From Anaerolineae bacterium (GTDB taxonomy: Bacteria; Chloroflexota; Anaerolineae; Aggregatilineales; J027): a stretch of DNA of 61,518 nucleotides. A program made the position numbers and the translations under genes. Below the pieces are notes generated by a model. The model made no database searches, was not told the origin of the DNA, and saw only the letters and a program-made list of their open reading frames with translations. The stretch is from assembly GCA_021463865.1 (NCBI GenBank), contig JAJTXY010000023.1, positions 1-61,518 on the forward strand, written 5' to 3'. This document shows, one piece after another, positions 16,674 to 25,272 of this stretch (positions within the stretch are counted from its first letter, which is position 1; every line of letters starts with the position of its first letter).

Positions 16674-17537
16674 ATGGCCCAACGCGATAATACCCTTTAT
16701 AACCTCATTACTTTATTTTTTATGGGATTAAGCCTTATTGCTTGTGTGGTCTCCCTTTTGATTGTCGGCGGTGCGGTGGATGCTGGCCCGTTTGAACCCG
16801 CGACGGACGTCCCCCTTCCAACTGTCCAAACGTCAGTTCCCAGCTTCACCCCCAGCTTGACCCCGCCGCCCAGTGAAACACCAGTGGCGACCAATACACC
16901 AGCCGATACGGCCACATGGACACCCTTCCCAAGCGCCACCCCCAGCAACACTTTTGTGCCGACCACTACCCATACACCCACTCGCACCCGCACCTTTACC
17001 CCGTCGGCTACTTTTACAGGGACACCGCAGCCAACTGAGACGAGTACATCATCCAGTACACCAACGGAAACCCTGACGCTAACCCCATCATTTACCGCGA
17101 CCTTTACTGTGACGCCATCACCAACTGGCCCAACCGCGACCCCATCTTTTACAACCGCGCCCTTCGCCTTAACGGTTGGGGAAGGGACGCCGCTCTTCCG
17201 CGATGCCTATCTCCATCCCGGCTGTCAATGGCAGGGCTTTGCAGGCCAAATTCGCGGGCTAGACACCAGCCCACTGATTGGTTATATCGTCCAAGTCACC
17301 ACCGAAGCGGGCACCAAGCTCACACAGGTCAGCGGCACCAATACCAACTACGGCCCGTCGGGTTGGGAAATTCAGGTGAGTTCCAATGGGCAAGCCACAG
17401 GCCGCTATCGGGTGCAGGTCTTTACCGCCAATGGAGCAACCGCCGTTTCACCCGAAATCACTATTTCCTTTAGCGCGAATTGCCAGCAAAACCTGACCCT
17501 GCTGAACTTTGTCCAAGTCGCGCCCCTGCCACAATAA
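16674..17537 (+). CDS. Membrane-anchored Thr/Pro-stalk protein, first of a tandem pair
   Basis: A 287-residue protein with one N-terminal membrane anchor (residues about 10-33), then a long Thr/Pro/Ser stalk (about 40-165, repeats such as TPSATPSNTFVPT). It ends in a globular extracellular domain of about 110 residues that starts HPGCQWQGFAGQIRGLD and ends SANCQQNLTLLNFVQV; the two Cys may form a disulfide. The downstream protein has the same plan and a related domain (GCQW... then C near the end), so they are tandem paralogues. The stalk suggests display away from the membrane. Function unknown. Confidence 0.8.
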   Translation: MAQRDNTLYNLITLFFMGLSLIACVVSLLIVGGAVDAGPFEPATDVPLPTVQTSVPSFTPSLTPPPSETPVATNTPADTATWTPFPSATPSNTFVPTTTHTPTRTRTFTPSATFTGTPQPTETSTSSSTPTETLTLTPSFTATFTVTPSPTGPTATPSFTTAPFALTVGEGTPLFRDAYLHPGCQWQGFAGQIRGLDTSPLIGYIVQVTTEAGTKLTQVSGTNTNYGPSGWEIQVSSNGQATGRYRVQVFTANGATAVSPEITISFSANCQQNLTLLNFVQVAPLPQ

Positions 17538-17545
17538 AGGGTGTT

Positions 17546-18340
17546 ATGAGCAACTCAGCGCTTGACCGTCATACTCCCACTCCCCCCGCCCACAAAAGTG
17601 GGGGGATGAACTGCCTAGATGTCATGACCGTTTTGTTTTTGTTGGCTTCCGTCGTCATTATCAGCGCTACCGTACTGATTATCAATGACCCCGAAGCGCC
17701 CTTTAACCCATTTCCCAAAGCGACCCTGCCCAAATTAGTCGAATTTCCGACGGCTGGCCCCACCAGCACACCATCCAGTACCCCCACCTTGACCGTCACA
17801 CCGCTGCCGCCGACGCCTTTCCCAACCTTTACGCCCACCAGCACCTTTACCCCAACAGCCTCCCCCACCATCACCCCGACGCTTGTTATTCCGGGGGCCG
17901 CCGCGACTACCGATCCTAGTCTCCCTGCCAATGCACAACCCGGCCTCAATTTAGTCACCCCTACCGAAGAGATCACCTCGGCTTTCCCATTTATTACACG
18001 GGATGTGCGTTATGAGGCCAATCTCAACTCACAGGGTTGTCAATGGGTCAGCATCGCCGGGAATGTAACAGGTATCAGTGGCGAACCCCTCACCGACCTA
18101 GCCATTGAGGTCATTGGGGATGGTTATCAAAAGATTTTATTCAGCGGAAGCGCCCAACAATTCGGCCTATCGGGGTTTGAATTTCCGGTTGGCACGACCC
18201 CCCGCCGCCTCCAATTTTCAGTTCAACTCCTCAACTCAACGGGTGTGCCGATTTCCGACTTTATTTTTGTGACAACGGGCGAAACCTGCTCGGACAATGT
18301 AGCCATCGTCGAATTTGTCCAGACCCGTTCCTATCAATAG
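17546..18340 (+). CDS. Membrane-anchored Thr/Pro-stalk protein, second of a tandem pair
   Basis: A 264-residue paralogue of the preceding protein, beginning 8 nt after its stop. The ATG at 17546 gives a short cytoplasmic head, a membrane segment (CLDVMTVLFLLASVVIISAT, about residues 25-48), a Thr/Pro stalk, and a C-terminal domain with GCQWVSIAGNVTGISGEPL, FGLSGFEFPVG and the second Cys near the end. The frame stays open upstream into the previous gene but that is not needed. The KaiC-like gene follows 9 nt later, so all three are probably one transcript. Confidence 0.8.
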   Translation: MSNSALDRHTPTPPAHKSGGMNCLDVMTVLFLLASVVIISATVLIINDPEAPFNPFPKATLPKLVEFPTAGPTSTPSSTPTLTVTPLPPTPFPTFTPTSTFTPTASPTITPTLVIPGAAATTDPSLPANAQPGLNLVTPTEEITSAFPFITRDVRYEANLNSQGCQWVSIAGNVTGISGEPLTDLAIEVIGDGYQKILFSGSAQQFGLSGFEFPVGTTPRRLQFSVQLLNSTGVPISDFIFVTTGETCSDNVAIVEFVQTRSYQ

Positions 18341-18349
18341 AGGTACCCC

Positions 18350-19123
18350 ATGAACATCCTCCGTATCAGCAGCGGCATCCCCGCTCTAGACAACATGCTT
18401 AGTGGTGGCTTCATTCCCGAATCCTCCACCTTGCTGCGCGGCGCACCCGGCACTGGCAAGACGAGCTTTGCCTTTCAATTTTTGATCGAGGGCCTGCGCC
18501 AAAATCAACCCGGTTTGCTGGTTGCCTTTGAGGAATTCCCCGAATCGCTCTATCGAGATGCGGCCTCATTGGGATGGGATTTGAAAGCGTTTGAGGCATC
18601 CGGTTTGCTGCATATCATGTTTACCTCCCCCGAGGTTTTTTTGCACAGCCTATCCACCCCAGAAAGCACCTTGACGCGCCGCCTCCATGAGCACAATATT
18701 CAACGCATCGCACTGGACAGCTTGACTCATTTCACCCGTGTAACCACCAATACCCATGAACTGCGCGACCTCTATAATCGCGTCATCAATGGCATCCGCC
18801 GCGAACAATTGACAGGTCTCTATCTGGCCGAAGAAATGCGCTCAGATTTCACCGCCGATGAAAAAGGCCGCCTGTCGTTCATCGTGGATTGCATCGTGCT
18901 GCTGCGCTATCTGGAAATTGACAGCGCCATCGAGCGGGCCATTACCGTCCTCAAAATGCGCTCCTCTGACCACGACAAACAGATTCACCGTTTCACCATC
19001 GAGGCTAACGAAGCCCCCTATGCCTCACGTATTCGCATCGGCCCACCCCTCCAAGGCAAAGCCGGACTGCTTGCAGGCTTGACAGAACGCCGAATTATTA
19101 GTAACGTTCGCTCCACACAATAA
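18350..19123 (+). CDS. Single-domain KaiC/RadA-family ATPase
   Basis: A 257-residue RecA-fold ATPase. The opening SSGIPALDNMLSGGFIPES and Walker A GAPGTGKTS (31-39) are typical of the KaiC/GvpD group, followed by the paired acidic FEEFPE near 61 and Walker B-like RIALDSLTHF near 120. True KaiC has two such domains; this protein has one, and no kaiA or kaiB is present. Single-domain members act in signalling, including with response regulators or in archaea with motility. It follows two stalked surface proteins, so a signalling or assembly link is possible but unproven. Confidence 0.85.
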   Translation: MNILRISSGIPALDNMLSGGFIPESSTLLRGAPGTGKTSFAFQFLIEGLRQNQPGLLVAFEEFPESLYRDAASLGWDLKAFEASGLLHIMFTSPEVFLHSLSTPESTLTRRLHEHNIQRIALDSLTHFTRVTTNTHELRDLYNRVINGIRREQLTGLYLAEEMRSDFTADEKGRLSFIVDCIVLLRYLEIDSAIERAITVLKMRSSDHDKQIHRFTIEANEAPYASRIRIGPPLQGKAGLLAGLTERRIISNVRSTQ

Positions 19124-19148
19124 TCAAAATTCAACACCTCCCTGATAT

Positions 19149-19190
19149 TTAAAGTCCCTCCCTGTGTAAGGGGAGGGGTTTGGGGTGGGG
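19149..19190. repeat. REP-like GC-rich intergenic repeat
   Basis: A hairpin-forming element with CCCTCCCTGTGTAAGGGGAGGG as its core (split here into left arm CCCTCCC and right arm GGGGAGGG around TGTGTAA), followed by TTTGGGGTGGGG. The reverse complement of the same element occurs at 58398-58442. It separates the KaiC-like gene from rsmI and may act as a terminator. Confidence 0.65.
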
Positions 19191-19234
19191 TAATGAATTC
19201 TTATACCCTAACCATGTCCTACGAAAACCTACCC

Positions 19235-20053
19235 ATGCACAATCTCTATATCGTCCCTACCCCCATCGGCAACCTAGAAGATTTGACCCTGCGTGCGCTG
19301 CGGATTTTGCGCGAAGTCGCCCTTATCGCCGCCGAGGATACCCGTACCTCCCGCATTTTGCTGGATCACTACAATATCAAGACCCCCCTCATTAGCTATC
19401 ACGAACACAACAAGCTGATCCGCCTCAAGGATATTATTGACACCCTTCAGCAAGGCGATGTCGCGCTCATTTCCGACGCTGGCACTCCCGGCATCTCCGA
19501 CCCCGGTTATGAATTGGTGCAGGCCGCTATCTCAATGGGCATTAATGTTATTCCCCTGCCCGGTGCGAACGCCGCCACCACCGCCCTTGTCGCGTCCGGC
19601 CTCCCCACCGACAGTTATCTCTATCTCGGCTTCCCCCCGCGCAAAACCACCCAACTACGCCAATTTATCGAAGACCTCTCCATTGAGCGCCGCACGATGA
19701 TTTTTTATGAAAGCCCCAACCGCCTGACCAAAACGCTGGCCGTCATGTTGGAGATTCTTGAAGATCGGCCTGCCGTCGTTGCCCGTGAACTGACCAAGCT
19801 CTATGAGGAAATTTTGCGCGATAATCTATCGGGTCTCATTCGGCACTTTTTGGAAACACCCCCACGTGGCGAAATTACCCTGCTGGTCGCGGGTTATGTC
19901 GAAGAAGGGGTACCAGAATTATGGGATGAAGGGCGGGTACGGGCAGTTTTAGCGGGTCGTCTGGCGCAAGGCGAAAAACGCAGTGCCGCCGTCAAAGCCG
20001 TTGCCCAAGAATCCGGCTGGGATCGCCGCACCTTGTACGATATGGAGTTATAG
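19235..20053 (+). CDS. rsmI: 16S rRNA (cytidine1402-2'-O)-methyltransferase
   Basis: Methylates the ribose of C1402 in the decoding centre using SAM. The tetrapyrrole-methylase fold is clear: LYIVPTPIGNLEDLTLRAL at the start, AEDTRTSRILLDHY, ISYHEHNK, VALISDAGTPGISDPGYELV, PLPGANAATTALVASGLPTD and FYESPNRLTKTL. The final 50 residues form the small C-terminal domain (EKRSAAVKAVAQESG). Two earlier in-frame ATGs exist (19193, 19214); I chose 19235 because the family usually begins within a few residues of LYIV. About 272 residues, normal. Confidence 0.94.
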   Translation: MHNLYIVPTPIGNLEDLTLRALRILREVALIAAEDTRTSRILLDHYNIKTPLISYHEHNKLIRLKDIIDTLQQGDVALISDAGTPGISDPGYELVQAAISMGINVIPLPGANAATTALVASGLPTDSYLYLGFPPRKTTQLRQFIEDLSIERRTMIFYESPNRLTKTLAVMLEILEDRPAVVARELTKLYEEILRDNLSGLIRHFLETPPRGEITLLVAGYVEEGVPELWDEGRVRAVLAGRLAQGEKRSAAVKAVAQESGWDRRTLYDMEL

Positions 20054-20353
20054 CACTCCCATCACAGGTATTAGTTTTACAGCCGGGAATTCAACCCCAC
20101 TTCCTCGGCTTGTACAAAAATATAGACAACCTACCTTTTAAGCCCCCTCCTCATATATCATAAAATGGCCCATTGACGGCCTTGTGTCTTTTTTAACAAT
20201 TACTTGACAAAAGTTAGAACTTTCACATTCTAACCCTAACCCTATGGTAATCCGTAAAAGAATTGTGAATAATGTAAAGAGGCCTACTGTATTAATTCTA
20301 TCTTTACGACACTATTGCTCTATGCTGTAGGTAGCCTTTATCGGAGGTATGCT
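20054..20353 (+). promoter_or_regulatory. 300-nt leader of the beta-helix exoprotein with a possible sigma-70 promoter
   Basis: No gene seen. TTGACA at 20204-20209 is a consensus -35 box; 17-18 nt later ATTCTAA is a weak -10 candidate. This would give a leader of more than 100 nt before the TTG start at 20354, which has GGAGG 6 nt upstream. A GGCC...GGCC mini-hairpin at about 20167-20181 followed by a T-rich stretch could end rsmI transcription. Confidence 0.3.
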
Positions 20354-23300
20354 TTGATCTTGTTCAAGCGATTTGTAGGAATTGCTTTTGTAGTAGCCGT
20401 TGTCGGTGTCGCCATCGTTGCCTCGCCAACACGCCTATCCGAGGCATCGCTATCCATTACTCAGGACAATACGGGCGGAACCCCCGCTCAATTTGTGGAT
20501 GATCCAGTTGGTACACCCGCCCCTGCCCAAACAACTGGCAATCAATATTACGTCGCCACCAATGGTAACAATGGCTGGCCCGGTACGGTGTCCCAGCCAT
20601 GGCGCACCATTCAATACGCGGCAGGGCGCGTGGTCGCGGGCGATGTCGTCTGGATTCGCGGCGGCACCTATGTTGAACAAGTGACGCCAGCCAATTCCGG
20701 TCAGGCAGGCCGCCCGATTACCTATAAAGCCTATCCGGGGGAACAACCGATCATTGACGGGCAAAACAACAGTGCCCGCCTCTACAATATTTTGCTGGTC
20801 AATCGCCGTTTTATCACCTTTGATGGCATTCGCGTTGAAGAACCTTGGGTCTCGTGGGTGCTGATCGAAAATAGCGACTACATCACCATGCAAAATATGC
20901 AGTTCATGAACCCCACTTACCCCAGTAGTATGCAGCGGAATTTCTGGGGCATTGATATTCGCAACAGCAACAACAATCGCATCACGAGTTCCGTGTTGGA
21001 TCGGTGGGGTCGCTATCAAGAAGGCGATAGCGAAGGCAATCATATCGGGATTCATGGCAACAACAACATGACGCGCGGTATCTACAATGTCATCGAATAC
21101 AACACCTTCACCTATGGCGCACAGGGCTGCATTATCCTCAATGCGTCCTATAATGTCATTCGCAACAATACGTTTTACAACGATTGGCAGAAGGGCATTT
21201 ATGTCGGCTGGTTTACCAACCCCGGCGGTGAACCCGCTGGCACGGATTGGGTCGCCTATCGTAATCTCATCGAGAACAACCAGTTCATCCGCTCCAATAA
21301 TTCACAGTACGATCATGGCGGCTTAGGCATCGAATCCACCGCTGCTGGCACCATCATGCGGCGCAATGTGATGCGCAATAACGACCACTTTGGTCTGATC
21401 GTCACGGTGTTCGGCAATGGCTACGCCCTGCGCGATTGGCAAACGCATATCTATAACAACACCATCGTCTATAACGGGTTGGATCGCTTCCAATATCGTG
21501 GACATGGTCTCACCATTAGCAATCACGGCCTCGGCCTAGAACTGCACGATACGATAGTCAAAAACAACATCATCTATGGCAATTTGACCCATGCGGATGG
21601 CAATGTCAATCATATCAATATCGAGGTGACGGGTTCTGCCAATAATCCACCCCATGGCCGGACGGTTTTTGCTGGTAATCTGATCGAAAATCCTCGCCCC
21701 ACGACCTGCCAAAATAACATCAACCGCAACGGACAAGGCGGCGCAGATTGCCCCATCTACATGGATGGTGTAGGGTCAGGGAATGTCGCGTTCTGGCAAG
21801 CCCGCTACCCCACCTATTTCTACGGTAATCGTGAAGGCAATCCCGGCTTTGCCAGTTATGACCCCGCCAACGGTGTATTCGACCTGACGCTGACCGCTGG
21901 TTCACTTGCCATAGATGCGGGATCACCCCTGACAGCCACCCGTTCAGGCGGCACAGGTAATGTGCTCCCGGTCTGGGATGCCTATTATTTTGCCGACAGC
22001 TATGGGGGCATGATTCAGCCGGACATCATTCGAGTTGGCAATTCGGTTGCGCGTATCGTCTCGATAGACATCAATAACCACAACATCACCCTTGACCGGA
22101 CGTTGACGTGGACGGCCAACGCCTATGTGAATCTCCAATATTTTGGAACAGGCCCAGATATTGGCGCCTACGAATTTAGCCAACCTGACACCGTTGTGTT
22201 ATTTAATCCTGCCATCCCGCGTGCCGCCCTCTTAAACACGCTGCAAGATTTGCCGCCGAATTCGGCCTATACCGTCTTCGATACGGGTTCGAGTTTTACC
22301 ACTGGCCGATGGGTCATGGGTGATTGGAATGCGGACGGGTTACGCACGCTAGGCGTATTTAACGCCGGGGCTTTCTATTACACCAATGATTATGGGCAGA
22401 GTGTCAATTGGACAGGCATTTGGATTGGGCCAAACGGTATTCCGGTTTCTGGTCGTTTTAGTGCTACCTCTCCCAACGACTGCATCGGTGTGGTAGACAG
22501 CGCCAATTTCCCGCCCTATGGTACAGCCTTTGCACTATATTTCACCTGTAATCTTACCAGTGGGCCGACGCCTCCCCTGACCTATCAATGGCTCAGTGTA
22601 TTGCTGCCAGATTCTCAAGGATTTTCGGGTGTGCATCAATTTGGCGCAGGTGATTTTGACGGGGATGGGGTAGATTCAATTGCCGTTCGCCGGGGGCCGT
22701 ATATTTCCTATACCAATGTGCCACCCACAACGGTGAACTCAGCTTTCAACTATGCCCAATATATCGGAGCACCTAGCACCAATGACTACGGCACATTCGT
22801 CGTTGGCGACTGGAATTCTGACCTGTTTGATACGTTCGGTTTGGTCTACAACAATGGCAATTTCTATCGCCGCAACGACCTCGCATGGAACTCAGGCCAA
22901 TACTTCCTTCAGCGGGTTGGACAACCGATTGGTAGTTCTATCACGGCTGCTACATGGCGCAGCGGCGGTGGTGAAGCTGGCACAAGCGGCGTCGCAGAAG
23001 TGGTCGCCGAACAACCCAGCCCCGAAGCGACTCCCTCAATTCTGACCGAAAGGCGCTTGGTTGAATCAGATGATCCCCTCGTCACACCCATCGGCCAATG
23101 GACAGCAGTAGATAGTCCAGACGCCAGTGGTGAACGTTATCTAACGGCCCTCGGCGAAAAATCCGGTCAAAACTCGTTGACCATCGAATTTTCGGGTACA
23201 GCGCTAGAAGTGGTCTATCTGGAGACACCCGAACCGGGAGCGTTCACGATTATGGTGGATGATGTCGCCGTCCGCACGATCATTATCCCCGGCGGCATCA

Positions 23301-23428
23301 CACAACCGCTCTTTAATCAGCGCTCTGTGATTTCGTATCTTGAACCCGGCCCACACACCCTCAAGATTGTGGCGATTGACGGCACAGTAGCCATTGACGC
23401 CTTCGACTTGACCGTGCTGGTTGAATAA
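20354..23428 (+). CDS. Secreted parallel beta-helix protein with C-terminal GDWN module and jelly-roll-like domain
   Basis: A 1024-residue exoprotein. The TTG start has GGAGG 6 nt upstream and gives a clean signal peptide (ILFKRFVGIAFVVAVVGVAI). Residues about 65-600 are a right-handed beta-helix of the DUF1565/pectate-lyase type: YYVATNGNNGWPGTVSQPWR, then coils rich in NNTF, NNxI and NNQF asparagine ladders. Residues about 625-880 form a four-unit module (GDWNADGLRTLGVF; NDCIGVVDS with FTCNL; GDFDGDGVDSIAVRRG; GDWNSDLFDTFGLVY). Residues 900-1024 are a beta-sandwich-like domain opening RRLVESDDPLV and ending VAIDAFDLTV. The last two domains recur in the exoproteins at 35457-44099. A polysaccharide lyase or hydrolase role is plausible, but no catalytic set was confirmed. 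Confidence 0.85.
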   Translation: MILFKRFVGIAFVVAVVGVAIVASPTRLSEASLSITQDNTGGTPAQFVDDPVGTPAPAQTTGNQYYVATNGNNGWPGTVSQPWRTIQYAAGRVVAGDVVWIRGGTYVEQVTPANSGQAGRPITYKAYPGEQPIIDGQNNSARLYNILLVNRRFITFDGIRVEEPWVSWVLIENSDYITMQNMQFMNPTYPSSMQRNFWGIDIRNSNNNRITSSVLDRWGRYQEGDSEGNHIGIHGNNNMTRGIYNVIEYNTFTYGAQGCIILNASYNVIRNNTFYNDWQKGIYVGWFTNPGGEPAGTDWVAYRNLIENNQFIRSNNSQYDHGGLGIESTAAGTIMRRNVMRNNDHFGLIVTVFGNGYALRDWQTHIYNNTIVYNGLDRFQYRGHGLTISNHGLGLELHDTIVKNNIIYGNLTHADGNVNHINIEVTGSANNPPHGRTVFAGNLIENPRPTTCQNNINRNGQGGADCPIYMDGVGSGNVAFWQARYPTYFYGNREGNPGFASYDPANGVFDLTLTAGSLAIDAGSPLTATRSGGTGNVLPVWDAYYFADSYGGMIQPDIIRVGNSVARIVSIDINNHNITLDRTLTWTANAYVNLQYFGTGPDIGAYEFSQPDTVVLFNPAIPRAALLNTLQDLPPNSAYTVFDTGSSFTTGRWVMGDWNADGLRTLGVFNAGAFYYTNDYGQSVNWTGIWIGPNGIPVSGRFSATSPNDCIGVVDSANFPPYGTAFALYFTCNLTSGPTPPLTYQWLSVLLPDSQGFSGVHQFGAGDFDGDGVDSIAVRRGPYISYTNVPPTTVNSAFNYAQYIGAPSTNDYGTFVVGDWNSDLFDTFGLVYNNGNFYRRNDLAWNSGQYFLQRVGQPIGSSITAATWRSGGGEAGTSGVAEVVAEQPSPEATPSILTERRLVESDDPLVTPIGQWTAVDSPDASGERYLTALGEKSGQNSLTIEFSGTALEVVYLETPEPGAFTIMVDDVAVRTIIIPGGITQPLFNQRSVISYLEPGPHTLKIVAIDGTVAIDAFDLTVLVE

Positions 23429-23456
23429 GCACCATCAACCGAAATAAAATAAACCA

Positions 23457-23495
23457 ACTGCCCCAATGACTCACTCAAAGGGGCAGTTTTTGTTT
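23457..23495 (+). terminator. Strong terminator between convergent genes
   Basis: ACTGCCCC pairs with GGGGCAGT (8 bp, perfect) around a 15-nt loop, followed by TTTTTGTTT. It ends the beta-helix gene. The minus-strand side is followed by a broken T-run, so it may also serve the convergent amidohydrolase gene. Confidence 0.85.
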
Positions 23496-23540
23496 CAAGC
23501 TAGACTCAGCACGGCGACTTTAACACCATGCGCCAATAGC

Positions 23541-24893
23541 TTACAGTGTCGCCCGCGCAAACTGTTCATAGCGTGCCCACACCGCCGGAGCAAGCGCCTT
23601 CGCCTCTTCCATAATCGCCCGTTCATCCAGCGTCAACAACTGCCGATCCCGCATCAACACCCGCCCCGCCGCAATCGTTGTCCGTACCATCGAAGCCTCG
23701 AAACCAAACAGGATATGCCACGGGAGGTTGCCCGCTGTCAGGGGCGTGTATGGCCGATAATCTACAATCATCAAATCCGCCGTCGCCCCCACCTCAATTT
23801 TGCCGATTTGCTGATCCGGGAAAAACAGCGATGCCAGACGCGCATTATTGACCAACGCCATCTTCGCAATCCCGTCACCGGGGGCACGGCGCGGATCACT
23901 ATAAGTCACCTTTTGCAGCAAATACGCCGCTTTCCAATCGGCCCACATATTATTCGAAAAGCCATCGTTCCCCAAACACAGATTCATGTCAGCGGCTAAC
24001 ATCGCATCAATTTGCGCTGCCCCCACCGCGTTATTCATATTACTGCGCGGCTGATGGCTCACCCACGTCCCAGTATCCCGTAAAATTTCAAGTTCCCATG
24101 GATCACAATGCACGGCATGGGCCACAATCGTCTTTGGCCCTAATATTCCTGCATCATTCAGCCGACGCACCACCGGTTTGCCATATTTTTGCAGGCTGTC
24201 CCATTCATCGGCCTCGTGTTCCGCCACATGAATATGGAATCCTGTATCCAAGCCCTGTGCGGCACTTACGCAATCTGCCAGTGTTTTTTCTGAGAGCGTC
24301 AGGCTGGCATGGAGGCCAAACGTCGCCGCGACCATAGGCCGATTTTTCGCCGCCTTGAGAAAACGCACATTTTCGGCAATGCCCGCCTGTGTTTTCGTCG
24401 CCCCATCCCGATCTGTCACCTCATAACACAGCACGGCCCGCACCCCGGCCTGTTCCACCGCATCGGCGATGATGTCCAATGACCCATCAATACAATTGGG
24501 ACTGGCGTGGTGGTCAATCAACGTCGTCGTGCCATGTTTGACCGCATCCACCAAACATACGAGGGCACTCATTCGCACGGCATCCGTATCCAGCGCCTTA
24601 TCCAGCGGCCACCACAACCGCTGCAAAATTTCGGGGAAATCTTTGGGTGCCGGGCCGGGAATCGCCATCCCACGTGCATATGCCCCGTAAAAATGGGTAT
24701 GAGCGCAGATGCTCCCCGGCATCAACAAACTGCCATCCGCATCTATCGTTTCTACATTGGGATATTGAGCCTGCAATTTTGCCGATGACCCAATCGCCTT
24801 AATTTTGTCGCCTTCAATATAAACCGCGTGGTTTTCCAATAGGCCGCTGTCGGTCAGCGTCACAAGGGTTGTATTCGTAATTAAAAGTGTCAT
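23541..24893 (-). CDS. SsnA-like metal-dependent amidohydrolase
   Basis: A 450-residue amidohydrolase-superfamily enzyme. Metal-binding HTH is at about 65-67 in CAHTHFYGAYARGMA; later metal and substrate residues appear in HVAEHEADEW, IVAHAVHCD and GNDGFSNNMW. The segments LQRLWWPLDKALDTD and TTTLIDHHASPNCIDGSLD followed by CYEVTDRDGA match E. coli SsnA very well; SsnA belongs to the ygeW-ygfK-ssnA purine/ureide region. Members deaminate or hydrolyse N-heterocycles. The ATG at 24893 has AAGGAA upstream. It lies 13 kb from the YgeW-like/carbamate kinase pair, so they may form one dispersed pathway. Guanine deaminase or chlorohydrolase-type activity is the alternative. Confidence 0.85.
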   Translation of the reverse strand: MTLLITNTTLVTLTDSGLLENHAVYIEGDKIKAIGSSAKLQAQYPNVETIDADGSLLMPGSICAHTHFYGAYARGMAIPGPAPKDFPEILQRLWWPLDKALDTDAVRMSALVCLVDAVKHGTTTLIDHHASPNCIDGSLDIIADAVEQAGVRAVLCYEVTDRDGATKTQAGIAENVRFLKAAKNRPMVAATFGLHASLTLSEKTLADCVSAAQGLDTGFHIHVAEHEADEWDSLQKYGKPVVRRLNDAGILGPKTIVAHAVHCDPWELEILRDTGTWVSHQPRSNMNNAVGAAQIDAMLAADMNLCLGNDGFSNNMWADWKAAYLLQKVTYSDPRRAPGDGIAKMALVNNARLASLFFPDQQIGKIEVGATADLMIVDYRPYTPLTAGNLPWHILFGFEASMVRTTIAAGRVLMRDRQLLTLDERAIMEEAKALAPAVWARYEQFARATL

Positions 24894-25085
24894 AAAATTC
24901 CTTTTAGACAAGTCAATCAGCTTTCAAAAATCGGCTGAATAGAAATGGACGAACAAGAAAATCATCGCCTATTTGGTGTCGGGTTGCAAATGTTAGTGCA
25001 GAGATTCGCTCTGGGCCGGGTGGCAAAGGTCTACTGTTTGCCTATGCTATGTTGTGATGGTAATGAAAACATCTTGGTCATTGTC

Positions 25086-25166
25086 GAAGGCTTGGTGCGA
25101 CTGTCGGTGGGGATTGAGGATGTGCAGGATATTATCGCGGATTTGGAGCAGGGGTTAGGTGAATAG
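25086..25166 (+). pseudogene. C-terminal fragment of a second trans-sulfuration PLP gene
   Basis: The frame ends EGLVRLSVGIEDVQDIIADL, EQGL, G, E, stop. The 71 nt at 25086-25156 match the 3-prime end of the intact gene (11981-12051, opposite strand) at 66 positions, and all five differences are silent third-base changes. Upstream, the same frame is open to about 24945 but has no resemblance to the enzyme and no recognisable product. This is a truncated paralogue, not a functional gene. The rest of 24894-25272 shows nothing else. Confidence 0.85.
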
Positions 25167-25272
25167 GTTGCGGAATTTAGAACGCGGGGATAAATCCGCC
25201 GCTAAGAGGCTAATGGCAGATGACATGATTCAATCAAATTTCACAGATGGAATGTCGTCGAGATTCTCTAAA

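Noticed and set aside
16800-17160. Thr/Pro-rich codon repeats as a possible minisatellite or CRISPR-like array
   Set aside because: No constant spacer or repeat length. They encode extracellular stalks, as in several other genes of the window.
18350-19123. A circadian clock system
   Set aside because: The KaiC-like protein has one ATPase domain and there is no KaiA or KaiB.
20221-20245. CCCTAA-type short repeats resembling telomeric sequence
   Set aside because: Only two imperfect units in an ordinary intergenic region; chance is enough.
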